Positions 26,765 through 27,894 of a DNA stretch of 27,894 nt are shown here, in pieces. The translations under genes and the position numbers were made by a program. The notes under the pieces were generated by a model. It was not told the origin of the DNA. It worked only from the letters and a program-made list of their open reading frames with translations, and did not search any database. Position 1 is the first letter of the stretch. Each line of letters starts with the position of its first letter. Location of the stretch: positions 1 through 27,894 of the forward strand of contig PFEM01000039.1 of the NCBI GenBank assembly GCA_002793635.1. Reading direction: 5' to 3'. Origin of the DNA: Candidatus Shapirobacteria bacterium CG10_big_fil_rev_8_21_14_0_10_48_15 (GTDB taxonomy: Bacteria > Patescibacteriota > Microgenomatia > PFEM01).

Positions 26765-27485
26765 GTTGGGAAACGGCTCCGGTCAGCGCTTGCCAACCGC
26801 CAGTTCGAGTCCACTGGTAGACGGCCGTCGGCTGGTCAGTGGTGATGCTTACTTTGGCCTTGATAGCTTGGCTGCCGGCGCTAAAGACGCCATAAATGGG
26901 GCTGGCGGGCGTCTCCTCAAAGTCAGCGGGCAAGCCGATGGTCTCCATGGTGAGGCAATAAGTGCTGGCCGGCAAATTGGCTTCCAGTTGAAACTGACCG
27001 TCTTTGGAGGTTAAAAGATTGTCCCCTTGCTGAAAATTAAAATCAGCCGTAAACTTTCTCACCCCTTCAGGGCTGCGGAACCGCAAGGTGAGCGTCCCCT
27101 CGGTCACGTCTTCGTCATATTTGCAGACATTTTTGGAACAGCTGCCCAGCAGCAAATCACGGCTGATTGTGGTTTGGTCGGCCGCTAGTTTAACGTTGCC
27201 AATGACCCCACGCGACAAACCCGCCGAAAGATAAACCAGCTCATATTCAATCGTTTGGGCATTTTTGATCCGGCTGATCGTCAGCTTCAATTCGCGGCCA
27301 TCAGCCCGCGGGACCAGGCTGACATAAGGGCGGTCTTCTAAAGCCGTTTCCAAAAGCACCCCTTCCGGCGTGGGCGTCGGCGTTGCGTTGGCGCCCGCTC
27401 TTTTTTTGGCCTGAACCAACCAAAAGCCACCAATCGCCAAAATCACCACGAAAATCAAAACAAAAACCCACCAGGTTTCCTTCAT
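26733..27485 (-). CDS. Membrane-anchored extracellular protein of unknown function
   Basis: 250 aa. One N-terminal membrane segment (about 5-25), a short basic stop, a Thr/Pro linker (ATPTPTPEG) and an all-beta-looking extracellular region with DRPYVSLVPRADGRELKLTISRIK and YELVYL. A Cys pair in LLGSCSKNVCKYDE may form a disulfide. It overlaps the end of glyQS by 4 nt, so the two are co-translated although no functional link is evident. Not recognised beyond its topology. Confidence 0.8.
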   Translation of the reverse strand: MKETWWVFVLIFVVILAIGGFWLVQAKKRAGANATPTPTPEGVLLETALEDRPYVSLVPRADGRELKLTISRIKNAQTIEYELVYLSAGLSRGVIGNVKLAADQTTISRDLLLGSCSKNVCKYDEDVTEGTLTLRFRSPEGVRKFTADFNFQQGDNLLTSKDGQFQLEANLPASTYCLTMETIGLPADFEETPASPIYGVFSAGSQAIKAKVSITTDQPTAVYQWTRTGGWQALTGAVSQLATFVAIASE

Positions 27486-27894
27486 CCCAACTCATTTTCA
27501 AAGTAATCCTGAAGTTTGTCAAGAGACAGACGGATCTGCTTCATGGTATCGCGGTCGCGCACCGTCACGGTTTTATCCTTCAGCGTGTCAAAGTCGACCG
27601 TCACACACCACGGCGTCCCCACCTCGTCCTGGCGGCGATAACGCTTGCCAATATTGCCAATATCATCCCAAGCCACGTGGTACTTGATTTTCAGCACGTC
27701 ATAAAGCGCTTTGGCTTGACTGATTAAGGCCGGCTTGTTGGCCAGTAAGGGAAACACCGCCACTTGGTAAGGCGCCACCCGTGGATCCAGCTGCAGCCAA
27801 ACCCGCTTGTCTTGATCGCGGTAAGCATCGAACAATAAATATAAAAAGGTCCGGTCGACGCCTCCCGAAGTCTCAACAATGTGCGGCAAAAACT
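27482..27894 (-). CDS. glyQS: Glycyl-tRNA synthetase (single-chain type), C-terminal part
   Basis: Class II synthetase that charges tRNA-Gly. Only the last 137 or so codons are inside; the frame stays open through the right edge. The visible part covers the end of motif 3 (FLPHIVETSGGVDRTFLYLLFDAY) and the anticodon-binding domain: PRVAPYQVAVFPL, DDIGNIGKRYRRQDEVGTPWCVTVDFD and KTVTVRDRDTMKQIRLSL. These identify the homodimeric (eukaryote-like, alpha2) GlyRS rather than the alpha2beta2 glyQ/glyS type. The in-window TTG at 27889 is not the real start. Confidence 0.93.
   Translation of the reverse strand, partial: FLPHIVETSGGVDRTFLYLLFDAYRDQDKRVWLQLDPRVAPYQVAVFPLLANKPALISQAKALYDVLKIKYHVAWDDIGNIGKRYRRQDEVGTPWCVTVDFDTLKDKTVTVRDRDTMKQIRLSLDKLQDYFENELG

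Noticed and set aside
1..27894. parS site near parB, CRISPR array, transposase or integrase
   Set aside because: No 16-bp GTTTCACGTGAAAC-like palindrome, no regularly spaced direct repeats with spacers, and no recombinase motifs were found by eye.
1..27894. Recoded UGA (Gracilibacteria/Absconditabacteria code)
   Set aside because: Several genes end at TGA at the expected family length and open frames do not continue through TGA with conserved sequence.

Overview
The window is a bacterial cell-wall and division (dcw) locus, almost entirely on the minus strand, about half GC and very densely packed. Several genes end in TGA (for example murC, mraY and mraZ), so UGA is a stop and the standard bacterial code applies. 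Small proteins, Mur ligases without their usual first domain, a very short FtsQ, an Asp-type MurA and start codons almost on top of -10 boxes suggest a reduced-genome lineage of the Patescibacteria/CPR type, possibly Microgenomates. That placement is inference; nothing here proves the phylum.

Layout in minus-strand transcription order, from the right edge: glyQS (3' part) and a membrane-anchored hypothetical protein; mraZ-rsmH-ftsL-ftsI; a second membrane-anchored protein with its own promoter; murE-murC-murB-murA-alr-dedA-murF-mraY-murD-ftsW; murG-ftsQ-ftsA-ftsZ; ileS-rodA; rplU-rpmA-parB. A tRNA-Val(CAC) runs off the left edge. Plus-strand genes are few: lepB at the left edge, a DUF4258-like protein between murG and ftsW, and an AT-rich toxin-antitoxin pair between murE and the second membrane-anchored protein.

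The genes cover nearly the whole route from UDP-GlcNAc to cross-linked wall: MurA, MurB, MurC, MurD, MurE and MurF build the UDP-MurNAc-peptide, Alr supplies D-Ala, MraY and MurG make lipid I and II, RodA and FtsW polymerise, FtsI cross-links, and FtsZ, FtsA, FtsQ and FtsL organise the septum. Coupling within operons is tight, with 1, 4, 8 or 11 nt overlaps. At operon heads, and at several internal genes, a sigma70-like promoter lies so close that its -10 box ends 6-9 nt before the start codon, which predicts leaderless mRNAs.

The most unusual observations are: systematic leaderless promoter geometry; a toxin-antitoxin cassette bracketed by a 17-bp direct repeat exactly at the stop codon of its neighbour; a 44-nt palindromic element present both inside murF and at the murA/alr junction; 28-nt blocks of four degenerate heptamers at three sites, two of them inside coding sequence; and unusual enzyme features (MurA Cys to Asp, MraY HHH reduced to HLW, FtsQ without a POTRA domain, MurE and MurF without N-terminal domains, MurF with a four-Cys tail).
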